A stretch of 36,579 nucleotides of DNA from Prevotella sp. (GCA_017627765.1 JAGAGD010000034.1:1-36579); one strand, 5' to 3'. Shown: positions 15,984 through 24,340, counted from the first letter of the stretch. The notes: a model not told the origin generated them from the letters alone. Numbers and translations are program-made.

Positions 15984-17804
15984 TTACATTCTCTCTGGCA
16001 CTTCAATGCCGAGCAGAGCCATGCCGTTTTTGATAACTTTAGCAACATTCTTAGCCAGCACGAGGCGTACAGTCATCTGCTCTTTTGATTCAGCATTGAG
16101 TATGCTGCACTCGTGATAGAACTGGTTGAACTGCTTAGTCAGTTCATAGCAGTAGTTAGCTATGCCACTTGGCGAATAGTCCTTGCCTGCCTGTTCCACC
16201 GCAGCGCCGAAGTCGTTCAGTTTCTGAATCAGTTCAGTCTCTTTCTCATTCAGAGGCATGTTGCTGTCAAGTGTTGCAGGAATTGCAATATTCTTTTCCT
16301 CCGCTTTGCGCAATATTGAGCGTATGCGGGCATGAGTATATTGAATGAATGGACCAGTGTTTCCATTGAAGTCTATTGATTCTTCAGGGTTGAACAGCAT
16401 GTTCTTTCGTGCATCAACCTTAAGAATGAAATACTTCAGCGCACCCAGTCCTACGATGCGTGCTATCTCTTGTGCCTCTTCCGCGCTTATGCCTTCAATC
16501 TTGTTGACCTTGTCCTCGCTCATCTGGCGTGCATTGGCTATCATAGACTCAATCAAGTCGTCGGCATCCACTACAGTTCCTTCGCGGCTCTTCATCTTTC
16601 CGTTAGGCAGTTCCACCATTCCGTAAGAGAAGTGTACCAGTTCCTTGCCCCACTTAAAGCCTAAGCGGTCGAGCAATATAGAAAGAACCTGGAAGTGATA
16701 GTTCTGCTCATTGCCCACAACGTAAATCATCTTGTCGATAGGATAATCGTTGAAGCGCATGTTTGCAGTACCAATATCCTGAGTCATGTATACACTTGTT
16801 CCGTCACTTCTGAGCAGTAGTTTCTGGTCGAGACCGTCAGCAGAAAGGTCAGCCCATACGCTATTGTCGTCTTTGCGGAAGAAGATGCCTTTTTCGAGTC
16901 CTTCCTCTACCTTCTTTTTTCCTTCGAGGTAAGTCTGTGATTCATAGTATATCTTGTCGAAACCAACGCCAAGAGCCTTGTAGGTCTCGTCGAAACCAGC
17001 ATAAACCCACTTGTTCATCTTTTCCCAGAGCCCACGCACTTCAGGGTCGTTCTGTTCCCACTTCACGAGCATTTCGTGAGCCTCCCTAATGAGTGGAGCC
17101 TCGTCTTTAGCACGTTTCTCGGCAGTTTCCTCGTCAACTCCTTCGGCAGTCAGTTTTTCTTTCAGTTCCTTAACTTCCTCGCGATAGTGTTTGTCGAAAG
17201 CAACATAGTAGTCGCCAATGAGGTGGTCGCCCTTCTTTCCGCTTGTCTCTGGAGTTTCTCCGTTGCCCCATTTCAGCCAAGCCAGCATAGATTTGCAGAT
17301 GTGTATGCCCCTGTCGTTCACTATATTGGTTTTCACTACGCGGTTGCCGTTAGCCTCCATTATCTGAGCCAGCGACCAGCCCAGAAGGTTGTTTCTAACG
17401 TGTCCTAAGTGGAGAGGTTTATTAGTGTTAGGACTTGAATATTCAATCATTACGAGCGGACTGTCTTCCTTAGCCTGTTTCATGCCAAAACGGTCATCAG
17501 CCTCTATGTCGTTGAGCAGGCTAATCCATGCAGCAGGCGAAACAACGATGTTCAAGAAACCCTTAACGACGTTGTAGTCGGCAACAGCCTCGCAGTTGTT
17601 TTTCAGGTATTCGCCAATTTCCTGCGCTGTGTCTTCAGGTTTCTTGCGCGACATCTTCAGCAGAGGGAACACCACGATGGTTAGGTTTCCTTCAAAGTCG
17701 CTACGTGTTTTCTGCACGCTAATCATTTTTTCGCTTACTTCTTGTCCGTATAGTTCTTTCACTGCTTTGACGGCAGCACTCGTAATCTGATTTTCGATAT
17801 TCAT
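15984..17804 (-). CDS. argS: Arginyl-tRNA synthetase
   Basis: The 606-residue class I synthetase charges tRNA-Arg. The N-terminal Add1 domain (about 1-110) is followed by the HIGH motif as HLGH at residues 132-135 (NTNKPLHLGHVRNNL). The KMSK-equivalent is MKSREGTVV, as usual for ArgRS, which often lacks canonical KMSK. A helical anticodon-binding domain closes the protein, with DFGAAVEQAGKDYSPSGIANYCYELTKQFNQFYH and a C-terminal MALLGIEVPERM. The size is typical. It leads a two-gene unit with rnhA, and a -7 element for it lies at 17884-17891. Confidence 0.97.
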   Translation of the reverse strand: MNIENQITSAAVKAVKELYGQEVSEKMISVQKTRSDFEGNLTIVVFPLLKMSRKKPEDTAQEIGEYLKNNCEAVADYNVVKGFLNIVVSPAAWISLLNDIEADDRFGMKQAKEDSPLVMIEYSSPNTNKPLHLGHVRNNLLGWSLAQIMEANGNRVVKTNIVNDRGIHICKSMLAWLKWGNGETPETSGKKGDHLIGDYYVAFDKHYREEVKELKEKLTAEGVDEETAEKRAKDEAPLIREAHEMLVKWEQNDPEVRGLWEKMNKWVYAGFDETYKALGVGFDKIYYESQTYLEGKKKVEEGLEKGIFFRKDDNSVWADLSADGLDQKLLLRSDGTSVYMTQDIGTANMRFNDYPIDKMIYVVGNEQNYHFQVLSILLDRLGFKWGKELVHFSYGMVELPNGKMKSREGTVVDADDLIESMIANARQMSEDKVNKIEGISAEEAQEIARIVGLGALKYFILKVDARKNMLFNPEESIDFNGNTGPFIQYTHARIRSILRKAEEKNIAIPATLDSNMPLNEKETELIQKLNDFGAAVEQAGKDYSPSGIANYCYELTKQFNQFYHECSILNAESKEQMTVRLVLAKNVAKVIKNGMALLGIEVPERM

Positions 17805-17883
17805 TTTCTGTTGCGTGTTTATATTTTGTTGATGTATCGTTTTTTCTGATTCTTACAGCCTAAGTTGTGAGAAGTTTAGACTG

Positions 17884-17891
17884 CAAAAGTA
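17884..17891 (-). promoter_or_regulatory. -7 element for argS
   Basis: On the minus strand this reads TACTTTTG, matching TAnnTTTG, 80 nt before the argS ATG. I see no good -33 TTTG in the expected window. Confidence 0.5.
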
Positions 17892-18030
17892 TGTATTTTT
17901 TTTGAATTGAGCATATAATAATGTAATAATTACTGTTTTTTAAGTCTTAAATGCCATAAATGCCGTTTTCTTTCTTAAACTTAAGCATTTGTAAGCATAA
18001 GTGCCCACTCTTAATGATGTGGATTTTTGT

Positions 18031-18061
18031 TTTGCGGTTTATTGTAAATTTATTAACTTTG
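18031..18061 (+). promoter_or_regulatory. Promoter of the GH18 gene
   Basis: TTTG (18031-18034), 19 bp, TAACTTTG (18054-18061) is a near-ideal Bacteroidetes promoter. The start site near 18068 leaves a leader of about 23 nt and rules out a GTG start at 18001. Confidence 0.75.
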
Positions 18062-18090
18062 CGCCTGTAAACAAGTTAAAAACGGCTATT

Positions 18091-19650
18091 ATGAAAAAAA
18101 TAAGACTTCTTCTCCTTACGGTTCTCGTGGCAGTTGCCGCAGCATCAGCAAGTGCAAAACCATCAGCAGCAAAAAAACAACAGCAAGAGCGAATAGTGGT
18201 GGCTTATGTGTGTTCGTGGACCAACGAGCGTCTGCCCGACCCTATGCTTATGACTCACATCAACTATGCCTTCGGCCATGTCAACAAGACTTTCGACGGG
18301 GTTGATGTTCAGAACGAACCTTTCCTGCGCCGAGTCGTTGCGCTGAGAGAGCAGAATCCGAAACTGAAGATAATGCTCTCTATTGGCGGATGGACAAGTG
18401 GAAACTTCTCTGAGATGGCAGCCGATGCGCGTTGCAGAATGAGTTTTGCACGCGACTGCGGACGAATAGTAAAAGAGTATGGTCTCGACGGAATAGATAT
18501 TGACTGGGAATATCCTACGAGCAGCGAGGCTGGCATATCTTCTTCGCCTGACGATACGAAAAACTTTACGCTGCTTATGCGCGACCTCAGAAAGGTGCTT
18601 GGAAAGAAAAAACTGCTTACTGCGGCTACCATTGCTGACGGTATATATATCGATTTCCCATCATGTGTGAAGTATATGGACTTTGTCAACATCATGGCTT
18701 ACGACGTTGCCAATCCGCCTAAGCATCATACCACTCTCTTCCGCTCACCGCTTTCGGGCAGAATAACTGTAGAGGAGGCTGTAGATGCTCACATACGCAA
18801 TGGTGTTCCTGCACGAAAACTAACGCTCGGAATGCCACTCTACGGTCGCGGCGACCATTCTAACAGCGTGCTCCACCAGTATGTCAAGACCCGATATTCC
18901 GACGGACTCTATCAGGAACAATGGGACGACGTGGGCAAGGTTCCTTACCTTACCGACCAGAGCGGACAACTTGTCTGGGGATTTGACGACACTCGCTCGC
19001 TCGCTGCCAAATGCCAGTTCATCATAGACCGCAACCTTCTTGGCGGAATGTATTGGGAATGTACTGAAGACAATGCGCAGTTAGACCAGATGCGCACTAT
19101 CCATCTCTCGCTGATGGTGAACAATAAGGCTACTGAGGCAGGCAAGCGTATGCTTGTCTGGACCGACGGAACAGAAAGCAGCGACACAAAGCACGGCGTG
19201 GCTTGGCTCAAGAAAGTAGGAGAGCAGATGGGCTTTGAAGTAGACGAGATGCCTCTTGGCGCGACTTATCAGAAAGGACTGTTCGACCGCTATCACCTCA
19301 TCTTCCAACTCAATGGCAATCCATACGCTCTCAGCGATGATGCTCGCGCAGAATTTCAGCAGTATATCGACGAGGCTCATGGCAGTTTCTATGCCATGCC
19401 TGGTGGAGAGAAGGTGAAGGAATGGAAATGGTATGATGACTTTACCGACAGTCTGCGCATTGCGCCTATTGAAGGAAGCAACGTGAAAGCAGGCGGAAAA
19501 TGGTGTCCGCAGTTGTGGACTAACACAAAGAAGCATGCCCGCACACTGTTCTATCAGTGGGATGAAAACCTGAAAGAGGTTTCCGACATGAAACCCTATC
19601 TCGAAATGACAGAGCGTGCATTGGCATGGCTGCTGCATAAAGATAACTGA
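18091..19650 (+). CDS. Exported GH18 glycosidase with C-terminal ThuA-like domain
   Basis: The 519-residue protein begins with a signal peptide (MKKIRLLLLTVLVAVAAASASA). The TIM barrel of glycoside hydrolase family 18 follows: RIVVAYVCSWTNERLPD (strand 1), LKIMLSIGGWTSGNFS, and the catalytic DGIDIDWE at 133-140 with the general acid E140. Later barrel landmarks are MDFVNIMAYDVANPP, LTLGMPLYGRGD and GGMYWECTEDN. The family cleaves beta-1,4-GlcNAc linkages in chitin or host glycans. From about residue 352 a second domain (KRMLVWTDG..., GVAWLKKVGEQMGFEVDEM..., FDRYHLIFQLNG...SDDARAEFQQYIDEAHGSFYAM) resembles ThuA / class-I-amidotransferase-like folds. I infer that from pattern only. The substrate could be chitin, peptidoglycan-like glycans or host N-glycans. 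It is followed by a terminator and appears monocistronic. Confidence 0.88.
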   Translation: MKKIRLLLLTVLVAVAAASASAKPSAAKKQQQERIVVAYVCSWTNERLPDPMLMTHINYAFGHVNKTFDGVDVQNEPFLRRVVALREQNPKLKIMLSIGGWTSGNFSEMAADARCRMSFARDCGRIVKEYGLDGIDIDWEYPTSSEAGISSSPDDTKNFTLLMRDLRKVLGKKKLLTAATIADGIYIDFPSCVKYMDFVNIMAYDVANPPKHHTTLFRSPLSGRITVEEAVDAHIRNGVPARKLTLGMPLYGRGDHSNSVLHQYVKTRYSDGLYQEQWDDVGKVPYLTDQSGQLVWGFDDTRSLAAKCQFIIDRNLLGGMYWECTEDNAQLDQMRTIHLSLMVNNKATEAGKRMLVWTDGTESSDTKHGVAWLKKVGEQMGFEVDEMPLGATYQKGLFDRYHLIFQLNGNPYALSDDARAEFQQYIDEAHGSFYAMPGGEKVKEWKWYDDFTDSLRIAPIEGSNVKAGGKWCPQLWTNTKKHARTLFYQWDENLKEVSDMKPYLEMTERALAWLLHKDN

Positions 19651-19687
19651 TAATAAAATCGGAAACCAGTCTGTAACAAGCATATAA

Positions 19688-19724
19688 ACAAAAAAACTCG
19701 GAACACAAATTCCGAGTTTTTTTT
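19688..19724. terminator. Bidirectional terminator between the GH18 gene and upp
   Basis: AAACTCGGAA (19694-19703) and TTCCGAGTTT (19710-19719) form a perfect stem with a 6-nt loop. It is flanked by A-runs to the left and T-runs to the right, so it serves both convergent transcripts. Confidence 0.92.
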
Positions 19725-19764
19725 ATTTAGTCAGTTGCTGATTAGGCAGAAATTTCCGCCTCCA

Positions 19765-19804
19765 ATAACCTTAAAACCTTACAGCCTAATAGCCTTGTAG
19801 CCTC
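19765..19804. repeat. Octamer microsatellite (NNAGCCTN / NNAACCTT), five units
   Basis: Exact 8-bp phase: ATAACCTT, AAAACCTT, ACAGCCTA, ATAGCCTT, GTAGCCTC. An inverted copy of the same family is at 22803-22834, on the other side of the upp-pckA block. Confidence 0.8.
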
Positions 19805-19812
19805 AAAAGAAT

Positions 19813-20469
19813 CTACAATTTCTCGCCAAAGCAGAGGTCGCCAGCATCGCCGAATCCAGGAACAATATACTTATGCTCGTTCATTCCTGCATCAATCGCA
19901 GCACACCATATAGTAGTGTCCTCGCTTACAGTGTCTTTCAGCACTTCAAGTCCTTCAGGAACAGCAATAACGCAGGCAATATGCACCTTCTTAGGCTTGC
20001 CGCTTTTCATCAGAGCCTCATAGCTTGCAGCCATCGAACCGCCTGTAGCCAGCATGGGGTCTACAATTATCAGCGTCTTGCCCTCAACGCTTGGCGCAGC
20101 CATATATTCTGTATGTATTCCCACTTCCGTATGCTCGCGGTTGGTATACATACGATAAGCCGACACAAAGCCGTTCTCTGCATGGTCGAAAACATTCAGG
20201 AAACCCTGATGGAAAGGCAGTCCTGCTCTCAAGACCGTAGCAATCACAATGTCCTGTTCGGGCATGTTTATGTTAGCAACGCCAAGTGGTGTTGTTACTT
20301 CTTGCGGTTGATAGTCAAACATTTTTGAAATTTCAAAAGCCATCATTTCGCCTATTCTTTGTATGTTGTTGCGAAACAGCAGACGGTTTTTCTGATATTC
20401 TGCATCGCGAATCTCAGCCATGTAGCGGTTGAGAACAGAGTTTTGTTCCGATAGATTAATGATTTGCAT
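19813..20469 (-). CDS. upp: Uracil phosphoribosyltransferase
   Basis: The enzyme converts uracil plus PRPP to UMP in pyrimidine salvage. The PRPP loop LIIVDPMLATGGSM spans residues 133-146 and the uracil-binding tail KYIVPGFGDAGDLCFG is intact near the C-terminus. ATVLRAGLPFHQGF is the other conserved block. At 218 residues it is slightly longer than the common form of about 208. The gene lies 58 bp downstream of a predicted 35-codon secreted peptide ORF in the same orientation, and a promoter-like element precedes both, so the two may share a transcript. Confidence 0.97.
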   Translation of the reverse strand: MQIINLSEQNSVLNRYMAEIRDAEYQKNRLLFRNNIQRIGEMMAFEISKMFDYQPQEVTTPLGVANINMPEQDIVIATVLRAGLPFHQGFLNVFDHAENGFVSAYRMYTNREHTEVGIHTEYMAAPSVEGKTLIIVDPMLATGGSMAASYEALMKSGKPKKVHIACVIAVPEGLEVLKDTVSEDTTIWCAAIDAGMNEHKYIVPGFGDAGDLCFGEKL

Positions 20470-20527
20470 GGTATTATTTATTTTGTTTTTGTATCAATTC
20501 TTAGTGTAGTCTTCTGCTTTTTTGTGT

Positions 20528-20635
20528 TTAACTCAATGTTTTGAGGCTATCTTCGTACTCGTTGTTTAAGTTCTGTGAATAGCCAGAGACGGCACATACA
20601 GTCATCATAGAAATTGCTAATAAGGTTTTCTTCAT
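20528..20635 (-). CDS. 35-codon secreted peptide or gene remnant upstream of upp
   Basis: Reading the minus strand from an ATG at 20635 gives a near-ideal signal peptide (MKKTLLAISMMTVCAVSGYS, then Q), followed by only 14 residues (NLNNEYEDSLKTLS) and a stop. The basic n-region, hydrophobic core and small residues before the expected cleavage site make chance unlikely. It lies between a -7 promoter element (20745-20752) and upp. Either it is a true short exported peptide or regulatory leader, or it is the 5' stub of a longer exported gene whose body has been deleted. I see no continuation in any frame before upp. Function is unknown. Confidence 0.5.
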   Translation of the reverse strand: MKKTLLAISMMTVCAVSGYSQNLNNEYEDSLKTLS

Positions 20636-20744
20636 TTTCGTTGTCAGGTTTAAGTGTATAAAGTTATAACTATGTGAGCCGATTTCTGCAAAAGAAAACT
20701 GAAATTAGCCGTTTTTCATGTTGCTGGAAAATTCAAACTTCATG

Positions 20745-20752
20745 CAAAGGTA
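20745..20752 (-). promoter_or_regulatory. -7 element upstream of the small peptide and upp
   Basis: The minus strand reads TACCTTTG, fitting TAnnTTTG. It gives a leader of about 100 nt to the peptide ATG. The -33 region is not convincing. Confidence 0.45.
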
Positions 20753-20833
20753 ATAAAATAAAACCATAAAGCATCCATAAAAACAGATAATATTTGTTTT
20801 GTAATTGATAAATATTAATTTCTGCACTTTAAA

Positions 20834-20865
20834 TTTGTAATTTAAAAACCTTTTTCTTAATTTTG
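20834..20865 (+). promoter_or_regulatory. Promoter of pckA
   Basis: TTTG (20834-20837), 20 bp, TAATTTTG (20858-20865) closely matches the Bacteroidetes consensus. Transcription should start near 20872. Confidence 0.75.
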
Positions 20866-20871
20866 CGAGTT

Positions 20872-21070
20872 GAATATTTGAATAAGGTTCAGAGACAGAC
20901 GAGATTAGGTTACAGGGCAGAAACGCCTTCGTCGGTTAACTCGGTTTAACTCCTTTCGGCTACTGCTGTCAGCCTTTCTCTGTCTTCTATTGAAGAAGCA
21001 CTGCTTCTGATATTATGAACTATTTGAGAGAATAAACTTAATTATAAAAATTAACTTCAAAATTATTATC
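20872..21070 (+). promoter_or_regulatory. Long structured 5' leader of pckA
   Basis: The predicted 200-nt untranslated leader contains an enclosing pair AGACAGA (20893-20899) with TCTGTCT (20979-20985), an inner GGCT/AGCC stem (20958-20961 with 20971-20974), a direct repeat CGGTTAACT / CGGTTTAACT (about 20933-20951), and a 3' hairpin AGAAGC-act-GCTTCT (20994-21008). The last 50 nt before the ATG are A/U-rich and open. I match it to no riboswitch class. No ORF is apparent within it. Confidence 0.45.
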
Positions 21071-22684
21071 ATGGCTAAATTTGATAAGAAAGTATTGGAG
21101 CAGTATGGCATCACAGGTGTCAAGGAAGTGCTCTACAACCCTACCTATGAGGTGTTGTTCAATGAAGAAACTAAGGAAGGACTGACTGGCTACGACGTTG
21201 GCCAGGAAACCGAATTAGGCGCAATCAACGTAATGACTGGTGTTTATACAGGCCGTAGCCCTAAGGACAAATTCATCGTTGACGACGAAAACTCACACGA
21301 CACCGTTTGGTGGACAAGCGAAGAATACAAGAATGACAACCACCGAGCAAGCAAGGAAACATGGGATGCCGTTAAAGCATTGTCACTCAAAGAACTTTCT
21401 AACAAGAAGCTCTATGTTGTTGACGGATTCTGCGGTGCCAACAAAGATACACGCATGAAGGTGCGCTTCATCATGGAAGTGGCATGGCAGGCACACTTCG
21501 TTACAAATATGTTCATTCGCCCTCAGACTGAAGAAGACTTCGAGCAGGAGCCAGACTTCATCGTCTACAATGCTTCTAAGGCTAAGGTTGAAAACTATAA
21601 GGAACTCGGACTAAACTCTGAGACTGCCGTTGTCTTCAACGTAACAAGCCGCGAGCAGGTCATCATCAACACATGGTATGGCGGCGAAATGAAGAAAGGT
21701 ATGTTCTCTATGATGAACTACTATCTGCCTCTGAAGGGCATTGCTGCTATGCACTGCTCTGCCAACTGCGACATGAACGGCGAGAACACTGCCATCTTCT
21801 TCGGTCTTTCAGGAACTGGCAAGACAACTCTCTCAACCGACCCTAAGCGTAAACTCATCGGCGACGACGAACACGGATGGGACGATAACGGCGTGTTCAA
21901 CTTCGAAGGCGGCTGCTATGCTAAGGTTATCAACCTCGACAAAGAAAGCGAGCCAGACATCTACAACGCTATCCGCCGCGATGCGCTGCTCGAAAACGTA
22001 ACAGTTGACAAAGACGGAAAGATTGACTTTGCCGACAAGAGCGTTACAGAGAACACTCGCGTAAGTTATCCTATCTATCACATCAAGAACATTCAGCGTC
22101 CTATTTCTCACGCTCCTGCGGCTAAACAGGTCATCTTCCTTTCAGCCGATGCCTTCGGAGTGCTTCCTCCAGTGAGCATCCTTGATGCAGAGCAGACGAA
22201 ATACTACTTCCTTTCTGGCTTTACCGCTAAACTGGCTGGTACAGAGCGCGGCATCACAGAGCCAACTCCTACATTCTCTGCTTGCTTCGGTCAAGCTTTC
22301 CTCGAACTGCATCCAACTAAGTATGCAGAAGAACTCGTTAAGAGAATGAAGCAGAGCGGTGCTAAGGCTTACCTCGTAAACACTGGCTGGAACGGAACAG
22401 GCAAGCGTATATCTATCAAGGATACTCGCGGCATCATTGATGCTATTCTGAACCATTCTATCGACGAGGCTCCAACAAAGAAGATACCTTACTTCAACTT
22501 CACTGTTCCTACACAACTCGAAGGCGTTGACCCTGCTATCTTAGACCCACGCGACACTTACGCTAATCCTGCTGAGTGGGAAGAGAAGGCTAAAGACTTG
22601 GCTGGCAGATTTATCAAGAACTTCGCTAAGTATGAAGGCAACGAGGCTGGTAAGAAACTCGTTGATGCAGGTCCAAAACTTTAA
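21071..22684 (+). CDS. pckA: ATP-dependent phosphoenolpyruvate carboxykinase
   Basis: The 537-residue enzyme interconverts oxaloacetate + ATP and PEP + CO2 + ADP. The P-loop [11 protein letters not shown] is at residues 245-255. The oxaloacetate/metal region is seen in [17 protein letters not shown] and [19 protein letters not shown], and the kinase-2-like block is [27 protein letters not shown]. In fermentative Bacteroidales PckA commonly runs in the carboxylating direction, fixing CO2 on the way to succinate. That direction is family knowledge, not something the sequence shows. Full length and monocistronic. Confidence 0.98.
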   Translation: MAKFDKKVLEQYGITGVKEVLYNPTYEVLFNEETKEGLTGYDVGQETELGAINVMTGVYTGRSPKDKFIVDDENSHDTVWWTSEEYKNDNHRASKETWDAVKALSLKELSNKKLYVVDGFCGANKDTRMKVRFIMEVAWQAHFVTNMFIRPQTEEDFEQEPDFIVYNASKAKVENYKELGLNSETAVVFNVTSREQVIINTWYGGEMKKGMFSMMNYYLPLKGIAAMHCSANCDMNGENTAIFFGLSGTGKTTLSTDPKRKLIGDDEHGWDDNGVFNFEGGCYAKVINLDKESEPDIYNAIRRDALLENVTVDKDGKIDFADKSVTENTRVSYPIYHIKNIQRPISHAPAAKQVIFLSADAFGVLPPVSILDAEQTKYYFLSGFTAKLAGTERGITEPTPTFSACFGQAFLELHPTKYAEELVKRMKQSGAKAYLVNTGWNGTGKRISIKDTRGIIDAILNHSIDEAPTKKIPYFNFTVPTQLEGVDPAILDPRDTYANPAEWEEKAKDLAGRFIKNFAKYEGNEAGKKLVDAGPKL

Positions 22685-22699
22685 TTAAGCGAGAGCAGA

Positions 22700-22713
22700 G
22701 AGAGCTTGCTCTC
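22700..22713 (+). other. Short hairpin after pckA
   Basis: GAGAGC-tt-GCTCTC is a perfect 6-bp stem 15 bp after the stop, with no T-tract. It may stabilise the 3' end. Confidence 0.35.
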
Positions 22714-22721
22714 AAGCTGCC

Positions 22722-22759
22722 GAGTGGGTAAAGTTTATGCGAGTGGGTAAAGTTTATGT
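22722..22759. repeat. 19-bp tandem duplication after pckA
   Basis: GAGTGGGTAAAGTTTATGC (22722-22740) is followed immediately by the same sequence ending in T (22741-22759). One mismatch in 19 bp. Confidence 0.9.
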
Positions 22760-22802
22760 TAAATTGTAATTTATATTTAACTATAAAAGTAATGAACACT
22801 TA

Positions 22803-22834
22803 AAGGTTTTAAGTTTGTAAGGCTATGAGGCTTT
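22803..22834. repeat. Octamer microsatellite, inverted relative to 19765-19804
   Basis: Exact 8-bp phase: AAGGTTTT, AAGTTTGT, AAGGCTAT, GAGGCTTT. The reverse complement matches the family at 19765-19804. Confidence 0.75.
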
Positions 22835-22917
22835 GATGTGAAATCTTTTTACATTTTTATTTTCACCTTTCGCCCTGTAAGTATAGCGACATTACGACTT
22901 TAAAACTATGAAATTGA

Positions 22918-22950
22918 AGACTTGTGTGAACCTAAAAAATGGGTTCGTGC
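22918..22950 (+). terminator. Candidate intrinsic terminator for pckA
   Basis: AGACTTGTGTGAACC and GGGTTCGTGCAAGTCT pair over about 15 bp, including G-U wobbles, around a short A-rich loop and are followed by seven Ts. It lies about 235 bp beyond the pckA stop. No gene is seen between them. Confidence 0.75.
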
Positions 22951-23101
22951 AAGTCTTTTTTTTATGTATTATTCTTGCCTTGCTCAGTAATCGTAATTAG
23001 AGAGAAAACTGATATCGTAATTTTGAGTTACATATTGTTGGCATTATGATGATGAATTTAGTCTGAAAAAATTACGAGTAACCATAGCAAACCATACCTT
23101 G

Positions 23102-23543
23102 TTTTGTCAAGATTTTTCAACAAAATTGATTAACAAAACCCCTCTTATAACTTAAAAATTTACGACCAAGCAAAAAGAAGTTGCAAAATATGCGAGTATT
23201 TGGCGACTTCTTGCTGTTTTTAGTAAATCGTTCAATATCAAGACATTATAGTTTTCGTCGCAAAACTCATAAGTGTTAAAAAAGTCAAAGGGCATCTTTC
23301 GCAGTGCGAAATGGCACGTTTGGCACTGCGATATGCCACGTTTCGCATCGCGAAAGGACACCTTTCACTTTTTCGTTCCTTATGTTCGTTCACAAAGTTT
23401 AAGCCGATTGATTAACAAATAAACAGTTTTTTGCATTCCATTGCGTGCCAAACGGAAAAACGGCTCAAAATCTTTCTCTAGAATGAAAGTTTTGGTTGAC
23501 AAAAATTTTTAATAATTTTGTCAAGATTTTTCAACAAAAATTG
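23102..23543. repeat. Dispersed intergenic repeat, copy B (complete)
   Basis: This is the only copy wholly inside the window. The left half (about 23122-23290) aligns without gaps to 36265-36432 over most of its length, and the right half aligns to copy A. It is bounded by a direct repeat: TTTTGTCAAGATTTTTCAAC plus ACAAAA-type sequence at 23102-23128 and again at 23516-23543. Near the right end TTGACAAAA (23496-23504) can pair with TTTTGTCAA (23516-23524). No plausible gene is contained. Confidence 0.88.
23295..23360. repeat. 22-bp palindromic tandem array, copy B (three units)
   Basis: Units at 23295-23316, 23317-23338 and 23339-23360. Unit 1 contains TTTCGCA-G-TGCGAAA, a perfect palindrome. 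Unit 2 contains TGGCA...TGCCA. Unit 3 is the invariant last unit with TTTCGC-atc-GCGAAA. Confidence 0.9.
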
Positions 23544-23751
23544 CAGTTAATTTTTTGCTGCTGAAAACGAAACTTATAATGCTATGAGAATGCAAGGAAA
23601 AATGAATCAGAATAAGAAGTCAGAGAGTGTGCGAGTGGATGGTGTATTAGTAATAATAGCTTACATAAATACCTGATAATGTGAACAAAACCTTATAAAT
23701 TGTCTAAAATAACAAAAAAACTAACAAATTGTAAGTTTTAGCGCAAGAAAG

Positions 23752-23782
23752 TTCGATTCTAAAGATATTATCTTTATATTTG
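23752..23782 (+). promoter_or_regulatory. Promoter of the 172-residue outer-membrane barrel gene
   Basis: TTCG (23752-23755, one off TTTG), 19 bp, TATATTTG (23775-23782). The start site near 23789 rules out the GTG at 23780 and supports ATG 23822. Confidence 0.6.
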
Positions 23783-23821
23783 CCAAATCTTATAGTTAAT
23801 TATCAAGAAAAATCTATTAAC

Positions 23822-24340
23822 ATGAAAAAGATTAAGTTGTTATTTTTAAGCCTTTTGTGCACAGCAAGTTTGTTTGCGCAAAACTCGCAGTCGTCTACAA
23901 GATTTTTAGACAAAGTTTTCGTAGAAGGAAATGTGTTGGGAACATTTGAGCAGCACGACATCACGACTTTCGGGCTGCACATGAACGTAGTCTATGATGT
24001 GTTGCCTAAGTTTCGCGTGTTTGCCACATTGGAAGGAGGAACTTCGCTGATAGATAAGGGCGATTTGAAGACCTATAAAGGAACGAGTGCTCTTGGAGGA
24101 GGTCTCGGCTATAGTCTTTTCAGAGACCCCAAAGGCGGCATTGTTGACCTAAGAGCCATGATTGGCACAAGCGTAGGCAATGTAGACTGGAAGCAAACAG
24201 TCTACGGAATTGGTTTCCAGTGGAAAGTCCTGAAAGGCGTATCGCCTATTTTGGGCTTGGGCTTCAGGCATGTAAATTCCCGCACTCTATCCATGCCAAA
24301 CATGAATGTGGTTTACGGAACTATAGGTTTTAGCATTTAA
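23822..24340 (+). CDS. Small outer-membrane beta-barrel protein
   Basis: The 172-residue product has a signal peptide (MKKIKLLFLSLLCTASLFAQ) and a mature part of alternating amphipathic strands, for example TTFGLHMNVVYDVLPKFRVFATLEGGTS, SALGGGLGYSLFR, IVDLRAMIGTSVGN, QTVYGIGFQWKVL and a terminal NVVYGTIGFSI. About eight strands fit an OmpX/OmpA-type eight-stranded barrel. No enzyme motif is present. I do not recognise a named family. It is bounded by its own promoter and a terminator, so it is probably monocistronic. Confidence 0.75.
   Translation: MKKIKLLFLSLLCTASLFAQNSQSSTRFLDKVFVEGNVLGTFEQHDITTFGLHMNVVYDVLPKFRVFATLEGGTSLIDKGDLKTYKGTSALGGGLGYSLFRDPKGGIVDLRAMIGTSVGNVDWKQTVYGIGFQWKVLKGVSPILGLGFRHVNSRTLSMPNMNVVYGTIGFSI

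Noticed and set aside
19081-19683. 200-codon minus-strand ORF over the GH18 gene
   Set aside because: Antisense shadow; it would also run through the bidirectional terminator region.
22685-23821. tRNA or other RNA gene in the gap after pckA
   Set aside because: I found no cloverleaf or recognised RNA signature; repeats and a terminator account for the visible structure.
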